The translations under genes and the position numbers were made by a program. DNA of 64,000 nucleotides from Limnomonas spitsbergensis. Lineage: Eukaryota > Chlorophyta > Chlorophyceae > Chlamydomonadales. The notes below the pieces were generated by a model that searched no databases, was not told the origin of the DNA, and saw only the letters and a list, made by a program, of their open reading frames with translations. Each line of letters begins with the position of its first letter. Within the stretch, counting starts at the first letter, position 1. This document shows, piece by piece, positions 40,503-50,327 of this stretch. Where the stretch lies: the NCBI GenBank assembly GCA_037349105.1, contig JAYJMM010000078.1, forward strand, positions 558,001 to 622,000. Reading direction: 5' to 3'.

Positions 40503-42106
40503 TCTGCCCGTTCCTGAAAGAATATGATGCGGGAGTTGCCATTAAGCAGGGCAGCACCCTCCTGGGCTGCCCTGTAACATTGATGCGATACCCCCCGTTG
40601 TCTGGGCATGCGACCACTTGGGCCTTGCTGCCCTTGTCCAGAATGTCGTCTACGACTCCCTTGTGGGGCCTTTCCGATGCACAAATCACATATTCAATAT
40701 CTGCTGCTGGGGCGATATTCCCCCAGTAATTGCGCGTGCGGTGGGCGTAAGACCCCACCTGTGCCGCATCAAACAGTGCAGGTGTCCCCAGGACCCTGCA
40801 CACCTCATGAAAAGCATCCACACTTGCCTTTGCACTCTTCTGATTTAACTGCATCGCCACGTTTTCAATCAGGTATGCTGGTGGCCGAGGCCTCTGCAGA
40901 ATCTGCAATGTGCCCAACAACTTGACTAACGGGAAGAAAGACTTGCTTCTTTCCCCCGCGAGTCCACGCCCCTTGCCTGCTGACGAGAGATCCTGGCACT
41001 CCCAGCCTGCTACCATGAACCACTGGCGCCCATCCTGGGCGCCTGCCCCCTGGAGGTGCTCTGCCGTAATGGCATACACATCTTGGGGCAGCGCTCTGAA
41101 TGCTTCTTCAAATGCTTTGACTGGGAGCAACTGGGGATATTGCTTGTGCAACTGCACCAGGCGACCCCCAGCGATCTCCCTCACTTCCTCACTGATATCC
41201 GCATACAGGTACCGCACCACTGGGATACCTGCCTTGAGCACCATTTCCAAACCCGAGCACATACCTCCAAAGGGCTCGAAAAGGACTACTCCCTCCGCCT
41301 CCATGGCCTGCACAGCCTGGACCGGTAGGCACATTGTGTCCACTCCTGCATGTGAGTGAGGTGGCGTCGCGCGGGGCAGGTCAGACAGGACATCACTGAT
41401 CATATTCCTGGCTCGTTCCCGGTTGCTGAACGCCTGCTCTGCCGTGCTGACAGGCTGCGCCTGCTCATCGTCCTCAGTAGCGGCGGATGATATCTCCTGC
41501 CCCACCGAGGCTGTTACGCAAGCTGCCTCTGCAGCTCGCAACATCTGTACTCTCCTTCTGCCCTCCTGCGCCATGCGCACCATCTGGTCTGCATGCCACT
41601 GGTTCACTCTGCCCAACCCCGTGAGCAAAGCTACCTGCTTCCCACTTGCCTCCTCATTGACTGCTGGCTCGGGGGCGGCTGTATCAAGCCTGGCCCCCGT
41701 GCGATCAGCTGCGGATGGGAGTGGCGACCTGGACGGGATGTCTGCATTCTGGTGGCATGCTCCTGAGCGGTGGACAATGGTAATGTCCAGCTCTTGGAGC
41801 ATGAGGGCCCACCTAGCGTGCTGGCCCACCAACGTCTGATTGTCCATGAGATAAGTGAGCGGCTCATGATCAGTGATGAGATGCACCTTGCACCCAAATA
41901 GCATGTGGCGATACGTGCGTGCTGCATACACTGCAGCCAGCATCCCCCCCTGGAATGAGGAGTAGTTCTTCTCGCTCATGTTCAGGGATCTGGATGTGCA
42001 TGCCACCATATATTCCCGCCCGCTGTCGTCACACTGCCCTAGCACTGCGCCGATGCCCTGCTTAGAGAAATCTGTGTACAACAAGAAGGGCCTTGGCGGC
42101 CCTCTG
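40444..42106 (-). CDS. RNase H and DNMT3-like methyltransferase (element 4 fragment)
   Basis: It starts inside the link before RNase H (GPPRPFLLYTDFSKQ) because element 3 splits the gene. RNase H lies in the first ~120 residues (LLYTDF, TDHEPL, HRSGACHQNAD). The methyltransferase shows FEPFGGMCSGLE, GWECQDLSSAGKGRGL, LIENVAMQ and AHRTRNYWGN, all catalytic motifs intact. It ends at TAA after NANER, a GAA-to-TAA change in the last motif region; the next codons (RAMGYAVGS) remain readable. Confidence 0.84.
42103..42106. repeat. Target-site duplication TCTG, left copy (element 3)
   Basis: The partner is at 57309-57312. Removing element 3 and one TCTG restores the 24-base stretch of element 4 at the same length as in elements 1 and 2, with a continuous GPDGRGPP frame. 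Confidence 0.85.
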
Positions 42107-42336
42107 TGTCGCACCATAAAGCAGTAAACGTGCTAATATGGTAAATACCGTAAACTCCGGTCAGGACACCTTAGAGAGGTGTCCTCTACTCACAAATACG
42201 GTACATCACCGTACACTCATGCTCCTTGTACTACATACAAGAGCTTGTTAACAAGATAACTGTAACTGGAAGTCCCTAACTGGATATCTCTGCCTGGAAG
42301 TCTCCGCCTCTTGGGTACCGCCCCTACTACTTTACT
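42107..42336 (-). repeat. Repeat B2 of element 3 (outer 3' end)
   Basis: 230 bp, identical by eye to B1 at 42971-43200. It abuts host TCTG at its outer end; its inner end is joined to A2 through a single T (42337), where element 2 has two different bases. Confidence 0.9.
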
Positions 42337-42337
42337 T

Positions 42338-42968
42338 CGCGATGTGCGCTTCAGGTCCGTGGCGGACTTCTTTCCTCACGGCAGTGACGGACGCCTACGG
42401 GCAGGCTCAGTGACTATTCACTGGCTGCGAGTGCTCAGCGAGTTAAGCGGCTAGCTGGTTATTTGTTTGTATAGCAATTGACTTAGGGAGCACAGGCCTT
42501 CTGGCCGTCTGGGCGCGATCCAGCTGGGCTATGTTAAGGTGCACTTACCGCGTGACACGCGGTGAGGGTGACGGGACGTAGACTGCGTACTTCTTCTTCA
42601 GCAGGGTCTCGGTTCTCTACTGGGGTACTTGTTTCCAGCTAGATCAGCTGAGGCTGAGCTAGTCTTGACTCGGGTTGAGGTACTGACTTATATGAAAGCT
42701 GCTGGTCTCGTAGACTGCCGGTGCTTGTTACAAATAGAGGTCTGTCCTTAAGAAAGGGACGAAGTAACTAGCCAAGGCAATTGCCGGGATACAGGGACCC
42801 GGCAGGCCCAATACAGAGTACGGTAGAACCTGTCAAACTTATCCTGCGTAAGCGGGTTTCTAGGTCTCAGTTCAAATCCGGAGGCTCCGCAGAGAAGCTG
42901 CGGAGTCACCGAGGCCGCTAACTGCGGTCTAAACGGTTCTGTCACGTGTACGGTAATATACTGTGACA
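42338..42968 (-). repeat. Repeat A2 of element 3 (631 bp)
   Basis: The same length as A1 (56678-57308), with about four differences, including one inside the inverted-repeat arm (CCTTAAG for CCTTTAG near 42748). It lies between B2 and B1. Confidence 0.9.
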
Positions 42969-42974
42969 GCTGTC
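42965..42974. promoter_or_regulatory. Palindrome GACAGCTGTC at the A2-B1 junction of element 3
   Basis: Kept intact although the neighbouring bases of A2 have changed (CTGTGACA against CCGTGACA in A1). Its two halves equal the outer ends of the inserted element. Confidence 0.6.
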
Positions 42975-43200
42975 GCACCATAAAGCAGTAAACGTGCTAA
43001 TATGGTAAATACCGTAAACTCCGGTCAGGACACCTTAGAGAGGTGTCCTCTACTCACAAATACGGTACATCACCGTACACTCATGCTCCTTGTACTACAT
43101 ACAAGAGCTTGTTAACAAGATAACTGTAACTGGAAGTCCCTAACTGGATATCTCTGCCTGGAAGTCTCCGCCTCTTGGGTACCGCCCCTACTACTTTACT
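42971..43200 (-). repeat. Repeat B1 of element 3 (inner copy)
   Basis: 230 bp, identical by eye to B2. It is followed on the plus strand by CGCCCCCCGCTCCCC, the polypurine tract on the transcript strand. Confidence 0.9.
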
Positions 43201-43871
43201 CGCCCCCCGCTCCCCAGCGTTAAGCCCTCCAGGCGTGCGCGGGGAGCCGGAAAAGGGGTGGTACTGAAATAAACTTCTGGAAAAATATGTACGTAGAAGC
43301 TTAAATCATCTGCCGTAAATCTGCCTGGTTCAGGCTTTCTGCAAATCTGCCTGGTTCAGGCCTTCTTCAAACAGAACTTGAAAAGAAAAAAACCACCGAG
43401 TTTCGGCTGAAGCGCAATGCGCGGCATCCTACAAATTCAAGCTGTTCAGCCCACTACTGGCTAGCAAACAGGGAAATTTCAAAGTTATCAGGTCAAGCTA
43501 AGAACAACCGCTGCTCTCGCCCCACTGCGCCATAGCCGCCTGGTCTTCCATGGCCACAGGAATTGTGCGCCGTAGCAGCGTGATCCGCCTCCTACTGTGC
43601 TATCATTGCCCGAGTTGACTAATTCTCCTCGCTCATCATTGTCATAACATATGTACTACCGTAGCCTTGCTGCTATGGTGTTGGGAGGAACAAAATTTTC
43701 CCTATGCTGCTGTGATAGCTTTAACTCCACTCCTGCATCTTCCGTCTTTGGTCCGCTGGCTGCCGGCCCACTGCCGGCTGGGTACTAGGACAAGCCGCGC
43801 TGCGTCTGCATTCCTGCTCTGTAGGCGCCTGCCCGCTCCTTGCCAGTTACGGCGTGGGTGACGTCACGTGC
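43201..43871 (-). other. 3' UTR and polypurine tract of element 3
   Basis: Nearly identical to 563-1233 of element 1, including the tandem AAATCTGCCTGGTTCAGGC units near 43315-43365. No supported gene. Confidence 0.65.
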
Positions 43872-46800
43872 TCAGGTCTCGGTAAGCTCCTCAAGGGCTG
43901 ACTCCTCTTCCTCCCTTGCTGCTTCTTTGGCCACCTTAGCCCTTCTTGTAACTGCTCTCGGGGTGACATTGGCCTCTCCCCGGCCAGTGGTGTACGAGAT
44001 GTCGTACAATCCGTTCGCCATTGGTCTTGCGATGCCCCGCTCCATTTGCCTTGTTGCTGGGTTGGTGGCCATGACTTCCACCTCAGGCCTGTCCATGACG
44101 TTGGCCTCCTGAGCTGTCCTGGCAGCCGCTCTGGCTGCTGGGCTCGGCCGCCCCTGGACCTGCAGACTGCGATCTTCTGCAGCGGATCCTGGCCTTGCCG
44201 CTGGCTCAACTCCCTTGTCATCAGGCGCGCAAGTTGGGCACAACCACTCGCCCTCAGGCACCTCTTCGAGTACTGGTACCAAGCAATCCATGTGCCAACC
44301 TGTATTGCAGGCATCACACAAAAGCATCACCTCTCCGCGGTCGGGCAGCTGGCACACCTCGCATGACAGGCTGTTATTGGGTCTGGTTCCACTGAAATCA
44401 ACCACTCCCGTGAGGTTGGGCAAGTGGCATGGAGAACAATTGACTGCATTCTCTGTAACTGTGAGGCCATCTGCCCCCTCCAACACCACGGTTCCCGTTG
44501 CCCCCAGTGTTTTTACCCTGAGGATCTCAGGCCTGGCCTTGGGATCGAGGCTGCGTCGCTCTGATGAATACTTCACATACACGTAATCTCCCTCTGCAAA
44601 ACGCCTGACCTGGGGAACATACCCTCCCCCACGAATGCGTGCATATCGCAGCTTGTCGCGGTGCTGCGCAATCTTTAGATGCTCACCCGCGACTGGCAGA
44701 GCCTCTTTGATCCTGGCCACTCTGGCCAAGAGCAGGTCTGCTGCCTCCTCTGCTGAGGCCACCTTGGCTGTGCTCCAGAGGTCCGCCCCCACCCTGGAGG
44801 GGAAGGTGGGTCTCTGCCCGAACAACACCTCGTACGGCGCCATGCGCGTGGCCTGCTGCGGCGAGCATCGGAAGCCTAGGGCTACCCAGGGCACCATCTT
44901 GTCCCAGGACTCGTCGCTGCTGCCCTCCTTGCAGCACTTGCGCAGGCCTGCCTTGAGGGTCTGGACAGCCCTCTCTGATAGCCCGTCTGCCTGGGGGTGG
45001 TTGGCAGAAGTGGTGCGGTGGTCAATGAAGCAGTCCAACAACATGTCCTGAAATTCACCCTGGAACTCTGTCCCCTGGTCTGTCACCACTTCTGCGCATC
45101 CCCCGAATCGCGCCACAACATTTTGAAAGAACGCTAAGGCCGTCACATCAGACGCCTTGCTTGGAATGGGGATCAACTCCACCCACTTGGAGTAATGCTC
45201 CGCACAAACCATCACAAACCGATTGCCCCTGGAAGTGGTCGTAAATGGTCCACACAGGTCCACTCCCCACCGGAAAAACAACCCCTCAATGGGTAGTGGG
45301 TGCAGGTTGGGCTGTATATGATTGAATGTGGACGCCCTGGCCCTGTCACACACACCACATTCCTGCACTGCCTTCTTGACTGCTGCTCTGAGTCCCCGCC
45401 ACCAATGCTGCTGCATGACCATGAAGGCCGTGCGGTGGCTGCCAAAATGGCCTGTACCGGCATGGGCTGTCTGGATCACTGCAAGCCTGTCCTCTGGCCT
45501 GGGCACCACACAACGTCTACCGTCGGGCATGAGTCTCATCAGTACTCCTCCCCTCTCTGATTCCCACTGGAATGGCGCAGCTCTGCGCTGTATTCTGGTC
45601 TGTTCTCCTAGCTCTGTTCCCGGGACAAATGCCTTCTCACGGAGAAACCTCAATACAGGTTCATCTGCCCACACATCAACCCTGACCGATGGTCCTGCAT
45701 GGCATCCTGGCGGGTCCTTCTCACCCTCCGTGTCTGTGGTCACCATGATTTCAACCTCAACTTGTTCCTCAGGCGTGTTCCCACCTGGTTCTTGTGCCGC
45801 GTCGGCCCAGTCTGCCGCAGCCGATTCTCCCAGGCACTGCCTGTATGACGCGGCCACTTCTCCGCTGCCCGAGCATGCGTTTCCTGCAGTAGCAAGGGCA
45901 TAGTGGCTGGACATTAAAGTTGCACCCATCACCGGGTCCTTGTCCGGGCCTGGCAGCCTTGCCCTGCGTTTCAATTCTTCTGGCATGATTTTAGCACACT
46001 CAAGTGCCACATTGAGCCATGCACCCAGTGCCCATGAATCCATGCACCTGCCCAAGGCTGCCCTCCTGGCTGCCTCTGGGAAATCTGGGCGCGGCAATGT
46101 GGACCCCACAGCGTACCCCATAGCTCGCTCACGCTCGTTTGCATTGGGCTCCTGCAAGTCCCCCATGGGCCTGTACACCATCCCATTTTGCCCGTTCCTA
46201 AAAGAATATGATGAGGGCGTGGCCATCAGACATGGCAGCACCTTCCTGGGCTGGCCTGTTACGTTGATGCGGTACCCCCCATTGTCCGGACACGAGACTA
46301 CCTGGGCCTTGCTGCCCTTGTCCAGAATGTCGTGTACTATCCCCTCGTGGGGTCTGGTCGACGCACGAATCACAAACTCAATATCTGCTGCAGGGGCGAT
46401 ATTCCCCCAATAGTTGCGGGTGCGGTGGGCGTAAGACCCCACCTGCGCTGCGTCAAACAACGCCGGTGTCCCCAGAATCCTGCACACCTCCTGAAAAGCC
46501 TCAACACTGGCCTTCACACTCTTTTGATTCAATTGCATTGCCACATTCTCAATCAGGTACGCTGGCGGCTTAGACCCCTGCAGGAACTGTAGTGTACCCA
46601 ACAGCTTGACTAATGGGAAGAAAGACTTGCTTCTCTCTCCCTCGAGCCCCCGCCCCTTGCCTGCTGACGAGAGGTCCTGGCACTCCCAGCCTGCTACCAT
46701 GAACCACTGGCGCCCATCCTGGGCGCCCGCCTCCTTGAGGTGCTCCGCCGTAATGGCGTACACATCTTGGGGCAACGCTCTGAAAGCCTTATCAAACGCT

Positions 46801-49800
46801 TTGACTGGAAGTAACTGAGGGTATCTCCTGTGTAACTGCAACAGGCGACCCCCTGCGATCTCTCTGACTTCCTCACTGATATCAGCATACAAGTACTGCA
46901 CCACTGGGATACCCGCCCTGAGCACCATTTCCAGTCCTGAGCACATACCTCCAAAGGGCTCGAAAAGGACGACTCCCTTGGTTTCCATGGCCCTCACCGC
47001 CCCACTCTCCAGGCAAGCTGTGTCCAGGCCTGCGTGTGAATGAGGGGGTGTTGCCCTAGGCAGGTCAGCAAGAACATCACTGATCATTGTCCTGGCCCGC
47101 TTCCTGTTGCTGAATGCCTGTTCTGCTGTGCTGACAGGCTGCGCTTGCTCATCATCGTCAGTGGCGGCAGAGGATATCTCCTGCCCCACCTGTGCTGTCA
47201 CGCAAGCTGCCTCTGCAGCTCGCAACACCTGTACTCTCCTTCTGCCCTCCTGCGCCATGCGCACTATCTGGTCTGCATGCCACTGGTTCACTCTGCCCAA
47301 CCCCGTGAGCAAAGCTACTTGTTTCCCACCTGCCTCCTTCTGGACTGCTGGCTCGGGAGCGGCTGTGTCGAGCCTGGCCCCTGTGCGGTCAGCTGAGGAT
47401 GGGAGCGGCGACCTGGACGGGATGTCCGCATTCTGGTGGCATGCCCCTGAGCGGTGGACAATGGTAATGTCGAGCTCTTGAAGCATGAGAGCCCACCTAG
47501 CATGCTGGCCCACCAACGTCTGATTGTCCATGAGGTAAGTGAGCGGCTCATGGTCAGTGATGAGATGCACCTTGCACCCAAACAGCATGTGGCGGTATGT
47601 GCGTGCTGCATACACTGCAGCCAGCATCTCCCCCTGGAACGAGGAATAGTTCCTCTCGCTCATGTTCAGGGATCTGGACGTGCATGCCACCATATATTCC
47701 CTCCCGCTGTCGTCACACTGTCCTAGCACGGCGCCTATGCCCTGCTTAGAGAAATCTGTGTACAACAAGAACGGCCTTGGCGGCCCCTTGCCGTCTGGCC
47801 CTGTCCCGCTGTAATCTGGTCTGCGCAGGACTCTTCCGCCCTCGCACATCTCTGTTTTGATCAACTGGAACGCCTGCGACTGCTCTGGCCCCCACACAAA
47901 CGGGATCCCCTTGACCAGCAATGCATTGATGCATGCTGCCTTTTTCGAGAAGTCCGGGACGTAGCACCGGTAGAAATTCAAGAATCCCATGACCTCCTGA
48001 ATGTTTTTCACCGATGTGGGCTCTGGCAGCGCCATAACTGCTGCTATCTTGGCTGCGTGCGGCGTGAGCCCCTGGGCCGACACATTGTGACCCAGGTACT
48101 CTACTGTTGCACACCCAAACAGGGACTTGTCGGGGTGCGCCCTTAATCCTACACTGTGGAGCATGTCCAACATCAGCTCCACATGCCTGATGTGTTCTGC
48201 TGGCGTATCACTGTACACTAGCAGATCGTCAATGAATGCCACGCAGAACGCACTCAGGCCTGCCCTGGCAATCTCCTCTTCCATCATACGCTGAAAGAAA
48301 AGAGGCCCATTGCGCAACCCGAAGTTGAGCTTTGTGTACATCCAAAGCTCAGGTCCCATCCAGAAAGCTGTCTTAGGCTGGTCCTCGACCTTTATAGGGA
48401 TCTGCATGAACCCTGACCGGAGATCAACCTTGCTGAATATCTTGGCAGTTCCCAGGTTCTGAAAAATAGTCTCCATCCTGGGGATTGCAAACTCCTGCTT
48501 AGCCGTATGCAGGTTTAACCTGCGCATATCGTGCGCTATCCTGTGGTCAGTCCACTCCCCAGTTTCAGCGCTCTTCTTGGCTGCTACTACTGAATTGGCC
48601 GCAAACTTGATAGGCCCCCCCTGGGGCACCTTGACTATGATGCCTGCCTCAATCATCGGCTGACACTTTTCCTTAAAAATCGCCGCCTTAGGCGGTGGCA
48701 TATCCCTGGACTTCTGAAAGCACGAACTGACCTCGTCTTCTAAAGCCAGCGTAAACTCACCCTGCGAGCCGCAGTAGCCTGGTAGATCCTCCATGGAGTA
48801 AGCGAACGCTCCTTGGCGATCCCGGAGGCTCTGCTCCAGGCTCTCCTGCTGCTCCGCAGTGAAGTGGGGGTGCTGGCCCAGCAGCCACCCCTCCTTGGTC
48901 TTGACGTACTCCGCGGGCGGCTCCACTACTCCCCCCGGCTGGAACATGTCGATCATCTCAGCCGCCTGCGGGTCGTCCTCCGCGGGCGGCTCTTCCCTGC
49001 CAGTGGTGTTGCCGCTGTGCCAGCTCTCCTGCTGGCTGCAGGCACCCCTCCTGCTGGCACCCCCCGTGGGAATGACTGCTGGCGGGCGCAACCATCCAGA
49101 CGACAGCTTCGCTGCTGCCTCTTGTCCCGACACGAAAGCCCCTTGGCCTGCTGTAAATCCTCCTCCTCGCACCCCCTGCTCGGTGGCTCGCGCCCCCGGC
49201 ACACACACCGACAGCAGGAGCCACACCAGTATCAGCTGGAGCGTCCCCGTAAGGATCCCCTTAAATGCTGTACAGGTGAGGAGTCCTCTGCAAGCTGGCA
49301 TCTTCCTCGTGGGTTGCTGCTGTAGGTGCTCTGTGGGCTGTACGCATGGTTCTGCACTCTGCGCTGGCCTCTGCTGCCCTCTGTCCCATGTGATCTCCAG
49401 GTCTACCTGGCTGATCCTGAGTGGCAGGACTGGGCAGTCCATTCCTGGCCTGCTGCCGCGGTTCCTGTCCTCGGCTGCCCTCTGCGCCTTTCCTGCGCGC
49501 CGCCTAGCCTTCTTTGACTTTTTTCCCCGCAGGTCGGCTGTGTCAGCCCAAACCGCACCGGCCCTCTCTGGCCCTGCTCCTGGGATCTGTCCTGTGCTGC
49601 CCTGTGCCAGCCGCTCCTGCCTGTGAGTAGCGCGTTGCACAGCCTTGCTGCTGCCTGCGCCTGCAGGCTCTCCTGGCCCACGGCCCTGTCGCATGATTTC
49701 CTGCGCGCTGTCGGCCTGCCTAAGGTCCGTCCCCTTGCTGGTTCGGTATTGGCTGCTGCGACTCATTGACGGCTGCTGGGCGGTCACTCCCTGTGCCTCC

Positions 49801-50327
49801 ATCGTTTTGAGGGCTGAAACTCTCTCCGTCAGCTCCTCCTGTAGCTCCCTGACTGCCCTGCTGTAACCTCCCATCCTGGGGTTCGGATCGGGCTGTGGCA
49901 GCATTCTGAGTCGGAACAGCAGGCTAGCCTCCTGGCTTGCCTCTTGCTGCCCCATTTCCTGCCTTCTTAGCACGTCTAGTTGATCCACAAAGTTCCTGAG
50001 CACTGCCATCCAGCGTCCTGTGCTATATGCTGCCGGGTCACCCCAGGGCTCCTTTGCTGCCTGTGCTGGTGGGCTGATCTGGACGCCCCCTGGGCGCCTG
50101 CTGCTTACCTCGCATGCTGGAAGTCCCCTGCGCGGGGAGTCCCCATGGCTGTCTTGAAGTTCCTGCGCCGGCTCCCTATGGGTACCCCCTGGCCCCTGCC
50201 TGGTCCCCAGGCTCCATAGCTCCGCGCCGGGCCTGCAGGTGCCCCTGGCCTGTCGCTTGTCGGCACGGCCTGCTCCGGGTTGGTGCACTCGTTGGCAAAG
50301 TGCCCAGGCTGGCCGCACTTGAAGCAC
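43872..50327 (-). CDS. Intact Pol: hydrophobic segment, RT, RNase H, DNMT3-like methyltransferase, integrase, PHD (element 3)
   Basis: 2,151 codons without a stop. The first ~70 residues, upstream of the deletion joint near 50114, are Gag sequence in another frame, so the true start is uncertain. Landmarks by residue: hydrophobic segment 350-380; RT about 545-820 with FIDDLLVYSD near 698; RNase H about 853-968; methyltransferase about 1114-1440 with FEPFGG, GWECQDLSSAGKGRG near 1213, IENV near 1258 and HRTRNYWGN near 1300; integrase HHCC about 1620-1660; Asp in VDLCG near 1687, Asp in VTDQG near 1748 and Glu in LSERA near 1782; PHD about 1985-2031. The frame is -1 relative to Gag, with about 220 bp overlap. 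This is the best template for the family's enzymes. Confidence 0.92.
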   Translation of the reverse strand: MLQVRPAWALCQRVHQPGAGRADKRQARGTCRPGAELWSLGTRQGPGGTHREPAQELQDSHGDSPRRGLPACEVSSRRPGGVQISPPAQAAKEPWGDPAAYSTGRWMAVLRNFVDQLDVLRRQEMGQQEASQEASLLFRLRMLPQPDPNPRMGGYSRAVRELQEELTERVSALKTMEAQGVTAQQPSMSRSSQYRTSKGTDLRQADSAQEIMRQGRGPGEPAGAGSSKAVQRATHRQERLAQGSTGQIPGAGPERAGAVWADTADLRGKKSKKARRRAGKAQRAAEDRNRGSRPGMDCPVLPLRISQVDLEITWDRGQQRPAQSAEPCVQPTEHLQQQPTRKMPACRGLLTCTAFKGILTGTLQLILVWLLLSVCVPGARATEQGVRGGGFTAGQGAFVSGQEAAAKLSSGWLRPPAVIPTGGASRRGACSQQESWHSGNTTGREEPPAEDDPQAAEMIDMFQPGGVVEPPAEYVKTKEGWLLGQHPHFTAEQQESLEQSLRDRQGAFAYSMEDLPGYCGSQGEFTLALEDEVSSCFQKSRDMPPPKAAIFKEKCQPMIEAGIIVKVPQGGPIKFAANSVVAAKKSAETGEWTDHRIAHDMRRLNLHTAKQEFAIPRMETIFQNLGTAKIFSKVDLRSGFMQIPIKVEDQPKTAFWMGPELWMYTKLNFGLRNGPLFFQRMMEEEIARAGLSAFCVAFIDDLLVYSDTPAEHIRHVELMLDMLHSVGLRAHPDKSLFGCATVEYLGHNVSAQGLTPHAAKIAAVMALPEPTSVKNIQEVMGFLNFYRCYVPDFSKKAACINALLVKGIPFVWGPEQSQAFQLIKTEMCEGGRVLRRPDYSGTGPDGKGPPRPFLLYTDFSKQGIGAVLGQCDDSGREYMVACTSRSLNMSERNYSSFQGEMLAAVYAARTYRHMLFGCKVHLITDHEPLTYLMDNQTLVGQHARWALMLQELDITIVHRSGACHQNADIPSRSPLPSSADRTGARLDTAAPEPAVQKEAGGKQVALLTGLGRVNQWHADQIVRMAQEGRRRVQVLRAAEAACVTAQVGQEISSAATDDDEQAQPVSTAEQAFSNRKRARTMISDVLADLPRATPPHSHAGLDTACLESGAVRAMETKGVVLFEPFGGMCSGLEMVLRAGIPVVQYLYADISEEVREIAGGRLLQLHRRYPQLLPVKAFDKAFRALPQDVYAITAEHLKEAGAQDGRQWFMVAGWECQDLSSAGKGRGLEGERSKSFFPLVKLLGTLQFLQGSKPPAYLIENVAMQLNQKSVKASVEAFQEVCRILGTPALFDAAQVGSYAHRTRNYWGNIAPAADIEFVIRASTRPHEGIVHDILDKGSKAQVVSCPDNGGYRINVTGQPRKVLPCLMATPSSYSFRNGQNGMVYRPMGDLQEPNANERERAMGYAVGSTLPRPDFPEAARRAALGRCMDSWALGAWLNVALECAKIMPEELKRRARLPGPDKDPVMGATLMSSHYALATAGNACSGSGEVAASYRQCLGESAAADWADAAQEPGGNTPEEQVEVEIMVTTDTEGEKDPPGCHAGPSVRVDVWADEPVLRFLREKAFVPGTELGEQTRIQRRAAPFQWESERGGVLMRLMPDGRRCVVPRPEDRLAVIQTAHAGTGHFGSHRTAFMVMQQHWWRGLRAAVKKAVQECGVCDRARASTFNHIQPNLHPLPIEGLFFRWGVDLCGPFTTTSRGNRFVMVCAEHYSKWVELIPIPSKASDVTALAFFQNVVARFGGCAEVVTDQGTEFQGEFQDMLLDCFIDHRTTSANHPQADGLSERAVQTLKAGLRKCCKEGSSDESWDKMVPWVALGFRCSPQQATRMAPYEVLFGQRPTFPSRVGADLWSTAKVASAEEAADLLLARVARIKEALPVAGEHLKIAQHRDKLRYARIRGGGYVPQVRRFAEGDYVYVKYSSERRSLDPKARPEILRVKTLGATGTVVLEGADGLTVTENAVNCSPCHLPNLTGVVDFSGTRPNNSLSCEVCQLPDRGEVMLLCDACNTGWHMDCLVPVLEEVPEGEWLCPTCAPDDKGVEPAARPGSAAEDRSLQVQGRPSPAARAAARTAQEANVMDRPEVEVMATNPATRQMERGIARPMANGLYDISYTTGRGEANVTPRAVTRRAKVAKEAAREEEESALEELTET

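Larger units (their letters stand above)
36520..42106 (-). mobile_element. Element 4, 3' part (subfamily II), interrupted by element 3
   Basis: It contains truncated A2, B1, 3' UTR, PHD, integrase, methyltransferase and the C-terminal part of RNase H. Its reading frame stops at 42106 in the middle of the Gly-Pro-rich link before RNase H and resumes at 57309-57312. Joining the two halves with one TCTG gives the same length as the matching stretch in elements 1 and 2, so the split is a clean insertion. Element 4 itself continues right of the window. Confidence 0.88.
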
